A stretch of DNA of 49,004 nt from Nitrosospira sp. (GCA_026399575.1 JAPLQS010000064.1:1-49004), one strand, 5' to 3'; counted from the first letter of the stretch, positions 28,040-37,519 are shown. Numbers and translations are program-made. Notes: generated by a model from the letters alone, not told the origin.

Positions 28040-30214
28040 TTGTCAATCAAGAAACAACCCAAACTGCGCGATCTGGATCCTCATCTTGAACGTGAGAAGG
28101 AGCGCTACGGCCATCCATTGCCAAGCCGGGAATTCATGCTGCAGGTTCTGAAAGAGCAGGGCGTACCTGTTACCGAGACTGCATTGCAGAGCCTGCTCGG
28201 GATCAACGCAGAAGAACACGAAATTTTCAGCCGCCGGCTCGCCGCTATGGTGCGTGAAGGCCAGATCATGCGGAATCGCAAGGGCGATATCTGCGTGGTG
28301 GAGAAGCTCGATCTGATCAAGGGCAGGGTGCAGGGCCATGCCGATGGCTTCGGTTTTCTGATTCCCGACGATGGCAGCCCTGATCTATTCCTGGGCCCCA
28401 AGGAAATGCACAAGGTGCTGCACGGTGATCGCGTGATGCTGCGCGAAACCGGTGTGGATCGGCGCGGACGCAGGGAAGGAACCATTGTGGAAGTGCTGGA
28501 GCGCGGCATCACGCAACTGGTGGGGCGATTACATGCCGATCACGGCATTCTGTTCGTGGAAGCGGAGAACCGGCGCATCAGCCAGGATATTCTAGTGCCC
28601 AAAGAGGAATCAATGAACGCCAAGGCAGGGCAGGTAGTGATGGTGGAGATCATCCAGCAGCCCAGCAAAAATGCCCAACCCATCGGCCGCATTATCGAGA
28701 TTCTGGGCGATTACTCTGCGCCCGGAATGGAAATTGAAATTGCGCTACGCAAGTATGACCTGCCTTACGAATTCCCGCCTGAAGTGGAAAAACTTTCGGC
28801 CAAATTTCCTGCCACAGTGCTGGCAAGTGACTTGAGCGGAAGGAAGGATCTGCGTCATTTGTCGCTGGTGACGATAGACGGTGAGACGGCACGCGATTTT
28901 GACGATGCGGTGTACTGTGAACGTGACGGCAACGGCTACAAATTATACGTCGCCATCGCTGATGTCAGTCACTATGTGCGCCCCGGTGACGCGCTCGATC
29001 GGGAAGCATTCAATCGCGGCAACTCGGTGTATTTCCCGCGGCGCGCAATTCCCATGCTGCCGGAAGTGCTGTCCAACGGATTGTGCTCGCTCAATCCGCA
29101 GGTGGATCGCCTGTGCATGGTATGCGAAATGAATCTCGATGCTGAGGGCGATTTTCTCGCTTACCAGTTTTATCCGGCAGTGATGCATTCCCAGGCGCGT
29201 TTTACTTACACCAAAGTGGCGGCGATGCTGGAGCATCCTCAAGGCGAGGAGGCGCAGCAGTACGCCCAACTCCTGCCGCATATTCAGTTGCTCTACAAGC
29301 TATTCAAGGTGTTGCTGCAGGCACGGGAGAAACGCGGTGCGATTGATTTCGAGACAATCGAAACCCAGATGATTTTCAACGAACAGGGCAAGATCGAGCG
29401 CATCCTGCCGGTGAAGCGCAACGATGCCCATCGTCTGATCGAGGAATGCATGCTGGCGGCCAACGTGTGCGCATCGGATTTTCTGCAGCAGCACAAACAG
29501 CCGACGCTTTACCGCATCCACGAAGGCCCCACGCCGGAGAAGCTGATTGCCCTGCGCAGCTTTCTCAAGGAGTTTGGCCTGCAACTGAGTGGCGGGGATG
29601 AGCCTCATGCCAAGGATTATGCCCGGACGCTGGCTGAAATCAAGGACCGGCCCGATGCGCAACTGCTGCAAACCGTGATGCTGCGGTCCTTGCGGCAGGC
29701 AGTCTACAGTCCGGACAACGTCGGTCATTTCGGGCTGGCCTACGAATCCTATACGCACTTTACTTCACCCATCCGGCGCTACCCCGATCTGCTGGTGCAC
29801 CGCGCGATCAAGGCAGTGCTGAACGGCGCCACCTATTCTCCCGGCGACTGGCATGAATTGGGCATGCATTGTTCACAGATGGAACGCCGTGCTGATGAAG
29901 CCAGCCGCGATGTGGAATCATGGCTCAAGTGTTTCTACATGCAGGACAGGATCGGTGAATGTTTCGATGGTGTCATCAGCAGTGTCACCGGTTTCGGCCT
30001 GTTTGTGGCGCTGGATGGTATCTACGTGGAAGGGTTGGTGCACATTTCCGAGTTGCCCAGCGATTATTTTCATTTTGACGCTGCCAAGCATATGCTGCTG
30101 GGTGAGCGCAGCGGCAAACGCTATCGTCTCGGTGACCGGCTACGGATCAAGATCGTGCGGGTTGATCTGGAAACCAGCAAGATTGATTTCGTGCTGGCCG
30201 GGAAAGGCGAATAG
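28040..30214 (+). CDS. rnr: Ribonuclease R
   Basis: RNase R is a processive 3'-5' exoribonuclease for structured RNA, rRNA quality control and stress. The 724-residue protein has an N-terminal helix-turn-helix/cold-shock region (GFGFLIPDDGSPDLFLG near 105-125), the RNB catalytic domain (GETARDFDDAVYCE and the ADVSHYV segment with its aspartates) and a C-terminal S1 domain (CFDGVISSVTGFGLFVALDG). It starts with TTG at 28040, supported by AGGAA at 28026-28030. It ends at VLAGKGE soon after S1, without the long lysine-rich tail of some family members. It is followed by rlmB. Confidence 0.93.
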   Translation: MSIKKQPKLRDLDPHLEREKERYGHPLPSREFMLQVLKEQGVPVTETALQSLLGINAEEHEIFSRRLAAMVREGQIMRNRKGDICVVEKLDLIKGRVQGHADGFGFLIPDDGSPDLFLGPKEMHKVLHGDRVMLRETGVDRRGRREGTIVEVLERGITQLVGRLHADHGILFVEAENRRISQDILVPKEESMNAKAGQVVMVEIIQQPSKNAQPIGRIIEILGDYSAPGMEIEIALRKYDLPYEFPPEVEKLSAKFPATVLASDLSGRKDLRHLSLVTIDGETARDFDDAVYCERDGNGYKLYVAIADVSHYVRPGDALDREAFNRGNSVYFPRRAIPMLPEVLSNGLCSLNPQVDRLCMVCEMNLDAEGDFLAYQFYPAVMHSQARFTYTKVAAMLEHPQGEEAQQYAQLLPHIQLLYKLFKVLLQAREKRGAIDFETIETQMIFNEQGKIERILPVKRNDAHRLIEECMLAANVCASDFLQQHKQPTLYRIHEGPTPEKLIALRSFLKEFGLQLSGGDEPHAKDYARTLAEIKDRPDAQLLQTVMLRSLRQAVYSPDNVGHFGLAYESYTHFTSPIRRYPDLLVHRAIKAVLNGATYSPGDWHELGMHCSQMERRADEASRDVESWLKCFYMQDRIGECFDGVISSVTGFGLFVALDGIYVEGLVHISELPSDYFHFDAAKHMLLGERSGKRYRLGDRLRIKIVRVDLETSKIDFVLAGKGE

Positions 30215-30268
30215 AGCCGCAGGGCAGACACAAACTCCGTTCTTGCTTTGCCAACGCTTGCCATATAA

Positions 30269-31018
30269 ATGTCCAATATCCGCCTTATATTCGGTTTCCA
30301 CGCCGTCACCAGCCGCTTGCGGCAGAATCCAGACAGCATCAAGGAGGTTTTTCTCGATGCCGCTCGCCACGATCAGCGTGCGCGCGATCTGGCGAAAATG
30401 GCCGAAACCCAGGGCGCTCGCTTGATCCTGTGCGATAGTGCCAGACTTGCCAGCATGGCAGGCGGCGCCCGCCATCAAGGGGTGGCAGCAAACATAGACG
30501 CCAGTCGCAGTCATGTGGACATCGAAGACGTGCTTGATACCCTCGTCGAGCCGGCGCTGCTGCTGGTGCTCGATGGGATTCAGGACCCGCATAATCTGGG
30601 GGCATGTCTGCGGGTGGCGGATGCCTTCGGCGTGCATGCCGTGATCGCGCCGAAAGACCGTGCTGTGGGACTCAACGCCACGGTGCACAAAGTGGCAAGC
30701 GGCGCTGCCGATACTGTACCGTATGTTGCCGTCACCAATCTGGCCCGCACCTTGCGGGAGCTGAAACAGCATGGCGTGTGGATCATAGGTACTGCAGCCG
30801 ATGCTGACAGCAGTCTTGGTTCTGTCAAGCTGGCCGGCCCGATCGCCTGGGTGCTGGGTGCGGAAGGAGAAGGCATGCGGCGGCTCACCCGTGAAATCTG
30901 TGATCAACTGGTCGCCATTCCCATGCTGGGCAGTGTCGAAAGTTTGAATGTCTCGGTCAGCGCGGGCATTTGCCTGTTTGAGACACGCCGCCAGAGACAG
31001 GGTAAAGTTTCTGAATAA
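30269..31018 (+). CDS. rlmB: 23S rRNA 2'-O-methyltransferase RlmB
   Basis: RlmB methylates the ribose of a guanosine in the peptidyl-transferase region of 23S rRNA (G2251 in E. coli). The 249-residue protein has the substrate-binding N-domain ([11 protein letters not shown]) and a SpoU/TrmH knot with [25 protein letters not shown] and [14 protein letters not shown]. It begins 54 bp after rnr, a common pairing. Motifs are complete. Confidence 0.95.
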   Translation: MSNIRLIFGFHAVTSRLRQNPDSIKEVFLDAARHDQRARDLAKMAETQGARLILCDSARLASMAGGARHQGVAANIDASRSHVDIEDVLDTLVEPALLLVLDGIQDPHNLGACLRVADAFGVHAVIAPKDRAVGLNATVHKVASGAADTVPYVAVTNLARTLRELKQHGVWIIGTAADADSSLGSVKLAGPIAWVLGAEGEGMRRLTREICDQLVAIPMLGSVESLNVSVSAGICLFETRRQRQGKVSE

Positions 31019-31042
31019 TAGTCAGCCTGGCCGCAAGTGCGT

Positions 31043-31071
31043 TTGATATTTTTTCGTTAATTCAGTAGAAT
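31043..31071 (+). promoter_or_regulatory. Sigma-70 promoter of the rpsF operon
   Basis: TTGATA (31043-31048) and TAGAAT (31066-31071) are separated by 17 bp, close to consensus at both hexamers and ideal spacing. It lies 109 bp upstream of rpsF, leaving a leader of about 100 bases. Confidence 0.75.
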
Positions 31072-31084
31072 ACCGGCCTCTTAG

Positions 31085-31159
31085 CCCGAATGTCTCGTGC
31101 CTCTGGGCATGAACATCCGGGTCCAACCCTTGCCTCACTGTGTCCGCATCACGGGAGGC
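31085..31159 (+). promoter_or_regulatory. Structured rpsF leader, possible S6:S18 autoregulatory site
   Basis: Two hairpins can form in the leader: CCCGAATGT (31085-31093) with ACATCCGGG (31113-31121, one mismatch), and GCCTC (31132-31136) with GAGGC (31155-31159). rpsF leaders in many bacteria bind the S6:S18 complex for feedback control, and rpsR (S18) is in this operon. I cannot confirm the exact consensus. Confidence 0.35.
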
Positions 31160-31179
31160 TTTACCCTTAAGGAAACCGC

Positions 31180-31554
31180 ATGCGACATTACGAAATCGTT
31201 TTTATGGTTCATCCCGATCAGAGCGAGCAGGTGCCCGCGATGATTGAACGTTACCGCAGCATAGTGACTGCCAAGAGTGGTCAAGTTCATCGTCTCGAAG
31301 ACTGGGGCCGTCGCCAGCTCACCTATCTGATTCAGAAGGTTCACAAGGCGCATTACGTGCTGATGAACATCGAGTGCGATCAGGAAACCCTGGACGAGCT
31401 GGATCATGCTTTCAAATTCAACGACGCAATCCTGCGTCATCTGACCATCAGAATGGACGGCCCGGTGACTGCGCCTTCACCCATGATGCGCGAAGAAAGA
31501 GCGGCGACTATTTCGCCGGCAATGGAGGAAGCTAGAGAAACCAGTATTGCCTAA
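31180..31554 (+). CDS. rpsF: 30S ribosomal protein S6
   Basis: S6 binds the central domain of 16S rRNA together with S18. The 124-residue protein begins [18 protein letters not shown] and has the S6 core ([27 protein letters not shown]). AAGGA precedes the ATG. The C-terminal 25 residues are an extension after the folded core. First gene of the rpsF-priB-rpsR-rplI operon. Confidence 0.97.
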   Translation: MRHYEIVFMVHPDQSEQVPAMIERYRSIVTAKSGQVHRLEDWGRRQLTYLIQKVHKAHYVLMNIECDQETLDELDHAFKFNDAILRHLTIRMDGPVTAPSPMMREERAATISPAMEEARETSIA

Positions 31555-31574
31555 TTTCAAGCCGGTTCAGTTAA

Positions 31575-31871
31575 TTGGATTGTAACCAGACGGTAATTTG
31601 CGGCAGAATCGCCGAAATCGGCAAGCTGCGTTATACCCCTACAGGAGTAGCAGTGGCCGAGTTCAAAATCAGCCACATCTCCCGGCAAATGGAAGCAGGC
31701 CTGCCGCGCCAGGTGGAATGTGAAATTCTTGCGATGGCGCTGGCGCAGACAGCAAAAACTGTTTCAGGCATGGAGCCTGGCACCGCAGTGAAGCTGACCG
31801 GATTCCTGGCAAAGAAAAGCCGCATGAGTATGCAACTGGTGCTGCATGTGAATAACGTAGATATCATTTAA
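31575..31871 (+). CDS. priB: Primosomal replication protein N (PriB)
   Basis: PriB is an OB-fold single-stranded-DNA-binding protein that helps PriA restart replication forks. The 98-residue product has the OB core: CGRIAEIGKLRYTPTGVAVAEFKISHIS and GTAVKLTGFLAKKSRMSMQLVLHV. It starts with TTG at 31575; no clear ribosome site is seen, so translation may be coupled to rpsF, 20 bp upstream. The position between S6 and S18 is diagnostic. Confidence 0.92.
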   Translation: MDCNQTVICGRIAEIGKLRYTPTGVAVAEFKISHISRQMEAGLPRQVECEILAMALAQTAKTVSGMEPGTAVKLTGFLAKKSRMSMQLVLHVNNVDII

Positions 31872-31892
31872 TCTGGAAATAGGAAAAAAATC

Positions 31893-32174
31893 ATGGCTCG
31901 TTTTATCTCAAGACGTAAAGACAGCAAGGACAAGGATAAGGACAAGAAAGCGAAGCCCCTGTTCAAGCGCAAGAAATTCTGCCGTTTCACCGCAGAAGGC
32001 ATCAAGACTGTGGATTACAAGGACATTGAGATATTGAAAGATTTCATCAATGAAAACGGCAGGATCATTCCCGCCCGTATCACCGGTACCCGATCCCATT
32101 ACCAGCGGCAGCTGGGTGTTGCCATTGAGCGCGCGCGTTTCCTTGCGCTGCTGCCTTACACCGACCTGCACTGA
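31893..32174 (+). CDS. rpsR: 30S ribosomal protein S18
   Basis: The 93-residue protein has a lysine-rich N-terminus ([21 protein letters not shown]) followed by the S18 core ([23 protein letters not shown]...[19 protein letters not shown]). S18 pairs with S6 on the 30S platform. The basic and aspartate repeat at the start is somewhat longer than in many S18 proteins. AGGAAA precedes the ATG. Confidence 0.97.
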   Translation: MARFISRRKDSKDKDKDKKAKPLFKRKKFCRFTAEGIKTVDYKDIEILKDFINENGRIIPARITGTRSHYQRQLGVAIERARFLALLPYTDLH

Positions 32175-32185
32175 GGAGTGACAGC

Positions 32186-32641
32186 ATGCAAATCATACTG
32201 ATGGAAAAAGTTGTCAATCTTGGCCAGATGGGTGATGTGGTCAAGGTGAAAAACGGTTATGCGCGTAATTTTCTGATCCCGCAAGGCAAGGCAAAGCGAG
32301 TGACCGAGGCTGCCGTGGCTGAATTCGAGGCGAAACGCGCCGAACTGGAAAAAGCTCAGGCGGAAATCCTGGCCGCTGCCCAGGCGCGTGCAACCAAGCT
32401 GGAAGGGTTGATGGTGCAGATCAGCCAGAAAGCCGGAATGGACGGCAAGCTGTTTGGTTCAGTCACCAATGTGGATATTGTGGACGCTCTCAAGGCGCAG
32501 GGCTTCGAAGTCGAGAAAGCCATGATCCGCATGCCGGAGGGGCCATTGAAGCAGGTGGGTGACCATCCGCTGACTGTTGCTCTGCACAGTGATGTGCTGG
32601 CGCAGATCACTGTATCGGTATTGGGTGAAACCACATCCTGA
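32186..32641 (+). CDS. rplI: 50S ribosomal protein L9
   Basis: L9 binds 23S rRNA at the base of the L1 stalk. The 151-residue protein starts [36 protein letters not shown], then has the long connecting helix and the C-terminal domain ([25 protein letters not shown]). GAGGAG precedes the ATG. Last gene of the operon, followed by a strong terminator. Confidence 0.97.
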   Translation: MQIILMEKVVNLGQMGDVVKVKNGYARNFLIPQGKAKRVTEAAVAEFEAKRAELEKAQAEILAAAQARATKLEGLMVQISQKAGMDGKLFGSVTNVDIVDALKAQGFEVEKAMIRMPEGPLKQVGDHPLTVALHSDVLAQITVSVLGETTS

Positions 32642-32663
32642 GCACGTTTTTAGCCAGGTAAGG

Positions 32664-32697
32664 AAAAAGGGCTGATTTCAGCCCTTTTTTATTTTTT
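32664..32697 (+). terminator. Intrinsic terminator of the rpsF operon
   Basis: GGGCTGA (32669-32675) pairs with TCAGCCC (32678-32684), flanked by an A-tract on the left and TTTTTT plus ATTTTTT on the right. It separates rplI from dnaB. Confidence 0.9.
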
Positions 32698-32755
32698 CTG
32701 TAGCTGCTGATGGTAGAATCATTTCGTCCTCTATTCGTCTCTCTGTGCACATTCC

Positions 32756-34150
32756 ATGGTTCAAATCCTCTCCACTGTCAGCAACGACCAGCCGCTTGAA
32801 TCCTACAAGACGCCGCCACATTCGGTGGAAGCCGAGCAATCGGTATTGGGCGGATTGATGCTGGATAATCATGCCTGGGACAAGGTGGCCGATGTCATCA
32901 CCGAGGACGATTTCTACCGGCAGGACCACCGTCTTATTTATCGCCATATCTGCAAGCTGGTCGAACACAACAAACCAGCAGACGTAGTAACTGTGGCCGA
33001 GTCGCTGGAAACTTCAGCAGAACTGCAAAGCGTCGGCGGGCTGGCCTATGTCGGCGCAATCGCACAGAACACGCCATCCGCAGCCAACATCCGCCGCTAC
33101 GCGGAAATCGTGCGGGAACGCTCAGTCATGCGCAAGCTTGCCCGGATCGGATCGGAGATCAGCGACGCGGCGTACAGCCCGGCAGGGCGCTCCGCCGCGA
33201 ATCTGCTGGACGAAGCTGAAGCCAAGGTATTCGATATTGCCGAGGCGGGTGCGCGCGGAAAACAAGGTTTTACCGGTATTCAACCGCTGTTGAAGCAAGT
33301 GGTGGAGCGTATCGAGACGCTCTACAATCAGGATAATCCCAACGATGTTACCGGCATTGCTAGCGGATTCCACGATCTCGACCAGAAGACCTCCGGTTTT
33401 CAGCCAGGTGATCTGGTTATCGTCGCCGGCAGGCCATCCATGGGAAAGACTGCGTTCGCACTCAATATCGCTGAGCATGTGGCGTTGGTGCTGGAGAAGC
33501 CAGTGGCGGTGTTCAGCATGGAAATGGGGGGGACGCAGTTGGCAATGCGGATGCTGGGTTCGGTGGGCAGACTGGATCAACACAAAGTGCGCACCGGCCG
33601 CCTGCAGGATGAAGACTGGTCCAAGCTTACCCATGCACTGGGCAAGCTGAATGATGCGCCTCTATTCATTGACGAAAGCGCGGCATTGAATTCTCTGGAA
33701 CTGCGGGCGCGAGCGCGGCGACTTCACCGTCTGCACGGTGGACTCGGCTTGATCGTGGTGGACTATTTGCAACTGATGTCCTCCAGCAGTCAGGGTGAAA
33801 ACCGTGCCACCGAAATTTCGGAAATTTCACGTTCGCTGAAAGCGCTGGCTAAAGAACTGCAAGTACCGGTGGTCGCGCTGTCGCAATTGAACCGCAGCCT
33901 GGAGCAGCGTCCGAACCCGCACAAGCGCCCGGTGATGTCGGATTTGCGCGAGTCGGGTGCCATCGAACAGGATGCGGACTTGATTCTGTTCATCTATCGT
34001 GACGAAGTCTACAATCCCGAAACGCAAGACAAGGGGATAGCCGAGATCATCATCGGTAAGCAGCGGAACGGACCCATCGGCAAGATTGATCTTACCTTCC
34101 TCGGCGAATACACCCGATTCGAGAGTCACGCAAGATCCGGGCATTATTAA
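32756..34150 (+). CDS. dnaB: Replicative DNA helicase DnaB
   Basis: DnaB is the hexameric 5'-3' helicase at replication forks. The 464-residue protein has the N-terminal domain (PPHSVEAEQSVLGGLML) and a RecA-like C-terminal ATPase with Walker A GRPSMGKTAFAL, the SMEMGG segment, Walker B LIVVDYLQLM and the DLRESGAIEQDAD motif. No intein is present. A TAGAAT hexamer at 32714-32719 could be the -10 element; there is no convincing ribosome site before ATG 32756. Confidence 0.97.
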   Translation: MVQILSTVSNDQPLESYKTPPHSVEAEQSVLGGLMLDNHAWDKVADVITEDDFYRQDHRLIYRHICKLVEHNKPADVVTVAESLETSAELQSVGGLAYVGAIAQNTPSAANIRRYAEIVRERSVMRKLARIGSEISDAAYSPAGRSAANLLDEAEAKVFDIAEAGARGKQGFTGIQPLLKQVVERIETLYNQDNPNDVTGIASGFHDLDQKTSGFQPGDLVIVAGRPSMGKTAFALNIAEHVALVLEKPVAVFSMEMGGTQLAMRMLGSVGRLDQHKVRTGRLQDEDWSKLTHALGKLNDAPLFIDESAALNSLELRARARRLHRLHGGLGLIVVDYLQLMSSSSQGENRATEISEISRSLKALAKELQVPVVALSQLNRSLEQRPNPHKRPVMSDLRESGAIEQDADLILFIYRDEVYNPETQDKGIAEIIIGKQRNGPIGKIDLTFLGEYTRFESHARSGHY

Positions 34151-34198
34151 GCAGCCGAATGTTACATAAGTTCGAGTGACGATATTGCAAGTAACTCT

Positions 34199-35632
34199 CT
34201 ACAATACTTCCGCCGCATAATCCGCCAGTCTGGAACGCTCCCCGCGTTGCAGCGTCATATGTCCGCTGTGGTTCCATCCCTGGAAACGGTCCACCACGTA
34301 GGTCAATCCTGAGCTGCCCTCGGTCAGATAAGGCGTATCTATTTGCGCGATGTTGCCCAGACATACCACCTTGGTGGCGGGGCCGGCGCGGGTGATGAGT
34401 GTTTTCATCTGCTTGGGCGTGAGATTTTGTGCCTCATCGATGATCAGAAACTTGTTGATGAAGGTGCGCCCGCGCATGAAGTTGAGTGATTTTATCTTGA
34501 TGCGTGAGCGCATCAGATCACGGGTGGCGGCGCGTCCCCATTCACCAGCTCCGTTGTCGGTTTTGTTGAGCACATCCAGATTGTCTTCCAGCGCACCCAT
34601 CCACGGCGTCATCTTTTCTTCTTCGGTGCCGGGCAGAAAACCGATATCCTCACCTACCGGCACGGTGACGCGGGTCATGATGATTTCCGAATAGATCTTG
34701 TGTTCGAGCGTCTGCATCAGACCCGCAGCTAATGTCAGCAGAGTCTTGCCGGTACCAGCCTGTCCCAGCAGCGTGACAAAATCCACTTCCGGGTTCATCA
34801 GCAGGTTGAGCGCAAAATTCTGTTCACGGTTGCGCGCGTTGATACCCCATACGTTATTTTTCGGCTGGGTAAAATCCGCGACGCTTTGCAGGATTGCAGT
34901 CTTGCCGTTGAGTTCCTTGACCTGGGCATGAAATGGCTGGTTGTGTTCCAGATAAACAAACTGATTGATCTGGAAATTTGCGCACAGTGGCCCATGCAGG
35001 CGATAGAAAGTATGGCCGGATTGCTGCCATGATTCCATTTCCTTGCCGTACTGGTCCCGGAAATCTGCCGGCAGTTCCTGAACGCCGGAAAACAGCAGAT
35101 CGGTGTCTTCCAGCACTTTGTCATTAAAATAATCTTCCGCCGCCAGGCCTAGCGCCCGTGCTTTGATGCGCATGTTGATGTCTTTGGAAACCAGCGCCAC
35201 CTCGCGTCGCGGGTAGGCCTCATGCAGGAATTTCACTACCCCTATGATCTGGTTATCCGCTTTACCACTCGCCAGCCGCGCGGGCAGTTCACCGTCGATC
35301 GCTTGGGTCTGGAGGAACAGTCTGCCGGTTGCGTCCCCGCTGCCGTGCGCTTCCAGAGAAATGCCGTCGTCAATAGCGGTGACCGCGCTGCTGACGATTT
35401 CGTCCAGAAAACGGCTGCTCTGGCGGGCATTGCGTGCCACTTCAGACATGCCTTTCTTGTTGTTGTCGAGCTCTTCCAGAGTAACCATGGGAATATAGAC
35501 GTCATGCTCCTGGAAGCGGAACAGACTGGTGGGGTCATGCATCAGTACATTGCTGTCGAGCACGAACAACTTGAGGTTGGTACGCAAACGAGTGACCACC
35601 TTGGCGGGGGAGACTGGTTTTCTGGGGCTCAT
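34199..35632 (-). CDS. PhoH family PIN-domain ATPase
   Basis: A 477-residue protein of the PhoH2 type: an N-terminal PIN ribonuclease-like domain (LFVLDSNVLMHDP, about 15-150) fused to a PhoH ATPase domain with Walker A GQAGTGKTLLTLAAG and Walker B FLIIDEAQNL. Such proteins are proposed to be RNA helicase-nucleases. The frame is open upstream to 35713, but the ATG at 35632 (MSPRKPVSPAKVV) starts 11 bp after the stop of the peroxiredoxin gene and is preferred. Both genes are probably co-transcribed. Confidence 0.88.
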   Translation of the reverse strand: MSPRKPVSPAKVVTRLRTNLKLFVLDSNVLMHDPTSLFRFQEHDVYIPMVTLEELDNNKKGMSEVARNARQSSRFLDEIVSSAVTAIDDGISLEAHGSGDATGRLFLQTQAIDGELPARLASGKADNQIIGVVKFLHEAYPRREVALVSKDINMRIKARALGLAAEDYFNDKVLEDTDLLFSGVQELPADFRDQYGKEMESWQQSGHTFYRLHGPLCANFQINQFVYLEHNQPFHAQVKELNGKTAILQSVADFTQPKNNVWGINARNREQNFALNLLMNPEVDFVTLLGQAGTGKTLLTLAAGLMQTLEHKIYSEIIMTRVTVPVGEDIGFLPGTEEEKMTPWMGALEDNLDVLNKTDNGAGEWGRAATRDLMRSRIKIKSLNFMRGRTFINKFLIIDEAQNLTPKQMKTLITRAGPATKVVCLGNIAQIDTPYLTEGSSGLTYVVDRFQGWNHSGHMTLQRGERSRLADYAAEVL

Positions 35633-35643
35633 GGTGATCTTTC

Positions 35644-36108
35644 TTATGTGGCCAAGGTTCTTGCGAACTCCAATACTTCCTGCACATGGCCTGGAATTTT
35701 GACTCCACGCCATTCCCGCTGCAATACTCCACGGCTGTCGAACACGAAAGTGCTGCGTTCTATGCCACGCACCTGCTTGCCGTACATGTTTTTCATCTTG
35801 ATGACGCCGAACAGCTTGCAGACAGTTTCATCGGCATCGCTCAGCAGTTCAAACGGGAAATCCATCTTGATCTTGAAGCTCTCATGCGACTTGATGCTGT
35901 CGCGCGAAATGCCGACGATGTCGCAGCCAAGCTGAATGAAATCGGCATAAGCATCGCGGAACTGCTGACCTTCGGTGGTGCAGCCGGGCGTGTTGTCCTT
36001 CGGATAAAAATAGACCACCAGACTCTTGCCAGCGGTTGCGGCGGATAAGCGGAATGTCTTGCCGCTGGTTGCGGGCAGTTCGAAATCGGGGACAGGCTGA
36101 TTCAACAT
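35644..36108 (-). CDS. bcp: Thioredoxin-dependent peroxiredoxin (BCP/PrxQ type)
   Basis: This enzyme reduces hydroperoxides using thioredoxin. The 154-residue protein begins MLNQPVPDFELPATSG. The peroxidatic cysteine is in KDNTPGCTTEGQQFRD. The usual second cysteine of PrxQ five residues later is absent (the position holds Q or F), so it may be a one-cysteine form or use another cysteine. It lies upstream of the PhoH gene on the same strand. Confidence 0.92.
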   Translation of the reverse strand: MLNQPVPDFELPATSGKTFRLSAATAGKSLVVYFYPKDNTPGCTTEGQQFRDAYADFIQLGCDIVGISRDSIKSHESFKIKMDFPFELLSDADETVCKLFGVIKMKNMYGKQVRGIERSTFVFDSRGVLQREWRGVKIPGHVQEVLEFARTLAT

Positions 36109-36180
36109 CGGGAGGGTTTCATCTTTAGAATTTTTGCGCTAACCATGTTAACAAAAAAATGGCGCAATGCAAGCGGGTGT

Positions 36181-36642
36181 CTAAGGCGGGCAATCTCTTT
36201 TTTTGCGGACTGCGTCCGCCCAGCAATTGGGCGTTTCGAACAAGCGTACCTGCTCCAGACTGAGGTGGTTGCCGTAATGATCCTGATAGGCGGCATCAAG
36301 TATCTGAAATGCGGTAAGCGCCAGGTTCTCTGCGGTAGGTGGCGCATTCAGCACCACCGTTTTGTGATTTGCAAGGGATTGTAAGAACTGTAATACGGGT
36401 AGATCTCCCGAGTACACCAGGAAAGCGTGATCCCACTCATCCACCAGTGCGGTTTTGGCAATGCGCTTTACTTCCGCATAATCCATCACCATGCCTTGCT
36501 CGGCAACGCCTTCGTCAGTGATAATGTCGCCGGACAAGGTGATTTCAATGGCGTAACGATGACCGTGCAGGTGGCGGCACTGGCTGTTATGGGAAGGGAT
36601 GCGGTGGCCGGCGTCGAATTCCAGCCTGCGGGTGATTAACAT
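36181..36642 (-). CDS. queD: 6-carboxytetrahydropterin synthase QueD
   Basis: QueD converts dihydroneopterin triphosphate to 6-carboxytetrahydropterin, an early step of queuosine synthesis. The 153-residue protein begins MLITRRLEFDAGHRIPSH and has the zinc histidines in FDAGH and HLHGHRYAI, with C preceding (SQCRHLHGH). It ends with GR-K-type tail residues. ATG at 36642 is preferred to an upstream in-frame start at 36675 since it begins directly on the fold. Divergent from the radical SAM gene 16 bp away. Confidence 0.9.
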   Translation of the reverse strand: MLITRRLEFDAGHRIPSHNSQCRHLHGHRYAIEITLSGDIITDEGVAEQGMVMDYAEVKRIAKTALVDEWDHAFLVYSGDLPVLQFLQSLANHKTVVLNAPPTAENLALTAFQILDAAYQDHYGNHLSLEQVRLFETPNCWADAVRKKRDCPP

Positions 36643-36658
36643 TGACGGGATTGTAACA

Positions 36659-37519
36659 TTGCAACGTACTTCCAAACTATTGAATATCGTCGATCACAGT
36701 CGCGACAATGCGGGGATGACCTACATTTACCCGGTAGTGTCGCGCCGCGCCGGCGGCGTGTCGGTAGGGGTTAATCTTAATCCCAACAATGCCTGCAACT
36801 GGCGCTGCATTTATTGCCAAGTACCGGAGCTCAAGCGTGGCGCGGCACCGGTGATTGATCTGGCCAGGCTGGCAGCGGAGTTGCGTACCTTTCTGCAAGA
36901 AATTCTGCATGGTAGCTTCATGCAGACGCAGGTGCCAGCGGAGGCAAGACGCATCAACGACATTGCTTTATCGGGTAACGGCGAACCTACCAGCGCCAGG
37001 GAATTTGAGCAGGTGATCGATCTGATCGGACAGGTAACGCGCGATTTTGATTTGCCCAGGGAGCTCAAGCTGGTGCTGATCACCAATGGCAGTCTGATCG
37101 ACCGGCATAATGTGCAGGCAGGATTGCGACGGATGGCGGAGCTTAACGGCGAAGTCTGGTTCAAGCTGGACAGTGTCACACGTGCAGGCAGGCAGCGCAT
37201 CAACAACACCCGCATGAGCTTGCAGCGGATGCGCGACAATTTGCGGCTGGCCGGGTCTCTGTGTCCGACCTGGCTGCAAACCTGCGTGTTTCAGGTCGAT
37301 GGCATACCGCCGGTTGAAGCGGAAACCAGCGCTTATCTGGAATTTGTTACAGAATTGCTGCGAGAGAACGTGCCGTTGCAAGGGGTGCTGCTCTACGGGC
37401 TTGCACGCCCTTCGATGCAACCGGAGGCACCACGGCTGACAAAAGTCAGCCAAGCATGGATGGAATCATTCGGTGCGGAAATCCAAGCCCTTGGCCTCAC
37501 CGTAAAACTCAGCCCATGA
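36659..37519 (+). CDS. Radical SAM protein of unknown function
   Basis: A 286-residue radical SAM enzyme. The cluster motif is CNWRCIYC (CxxxCxxC) within GGVSVGVNLNPNNACNWR. Following core segments include DIALSGNGEPTSAREFEQVIDLIG (SAM-binding GNGEP) and LVLITNGSLI. It is not QueE, whose motifs differ, even though queD is next door. A TTG at 36659 is preferred because it starts LQRTSKLLNIVDHSRDNAG and avoids overlap with queD; ATG at 36716 is an alternative. The substrate is unknown. Confidence 0.8.
   Translation: MQRTSKLLNIVDHSRDNAGMTYIYPVVSRRAGGVSVGVNLNPNNACNWRCIYCQVPELKRGAAPVIDLARLAAELRTFLQEILHGSFMQTQVPAEARRINDIALSGNGEPTSAREFEQVIDLIGQVTRDFDLPRELKLVLITNGSLIDRHNVQAGLRRMAELNGEVWFKLDSVTRAGRQRINNTRMSLQRMRDNLRLAGSLCPTWLQTCVFQVDGIPPVEAETSAYLEFVTELLRENVPLQGVLLYGLARPSMQPEAPRLTKVSQAWMESFGAEIQALGLTVKLSP

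Noticed and set aside
36599-36658. Upstream ATG extension of the radical SAM gene
   Set aside because: It would overlap queD coding sequence on the opposite strand, and the added residues have no family character.
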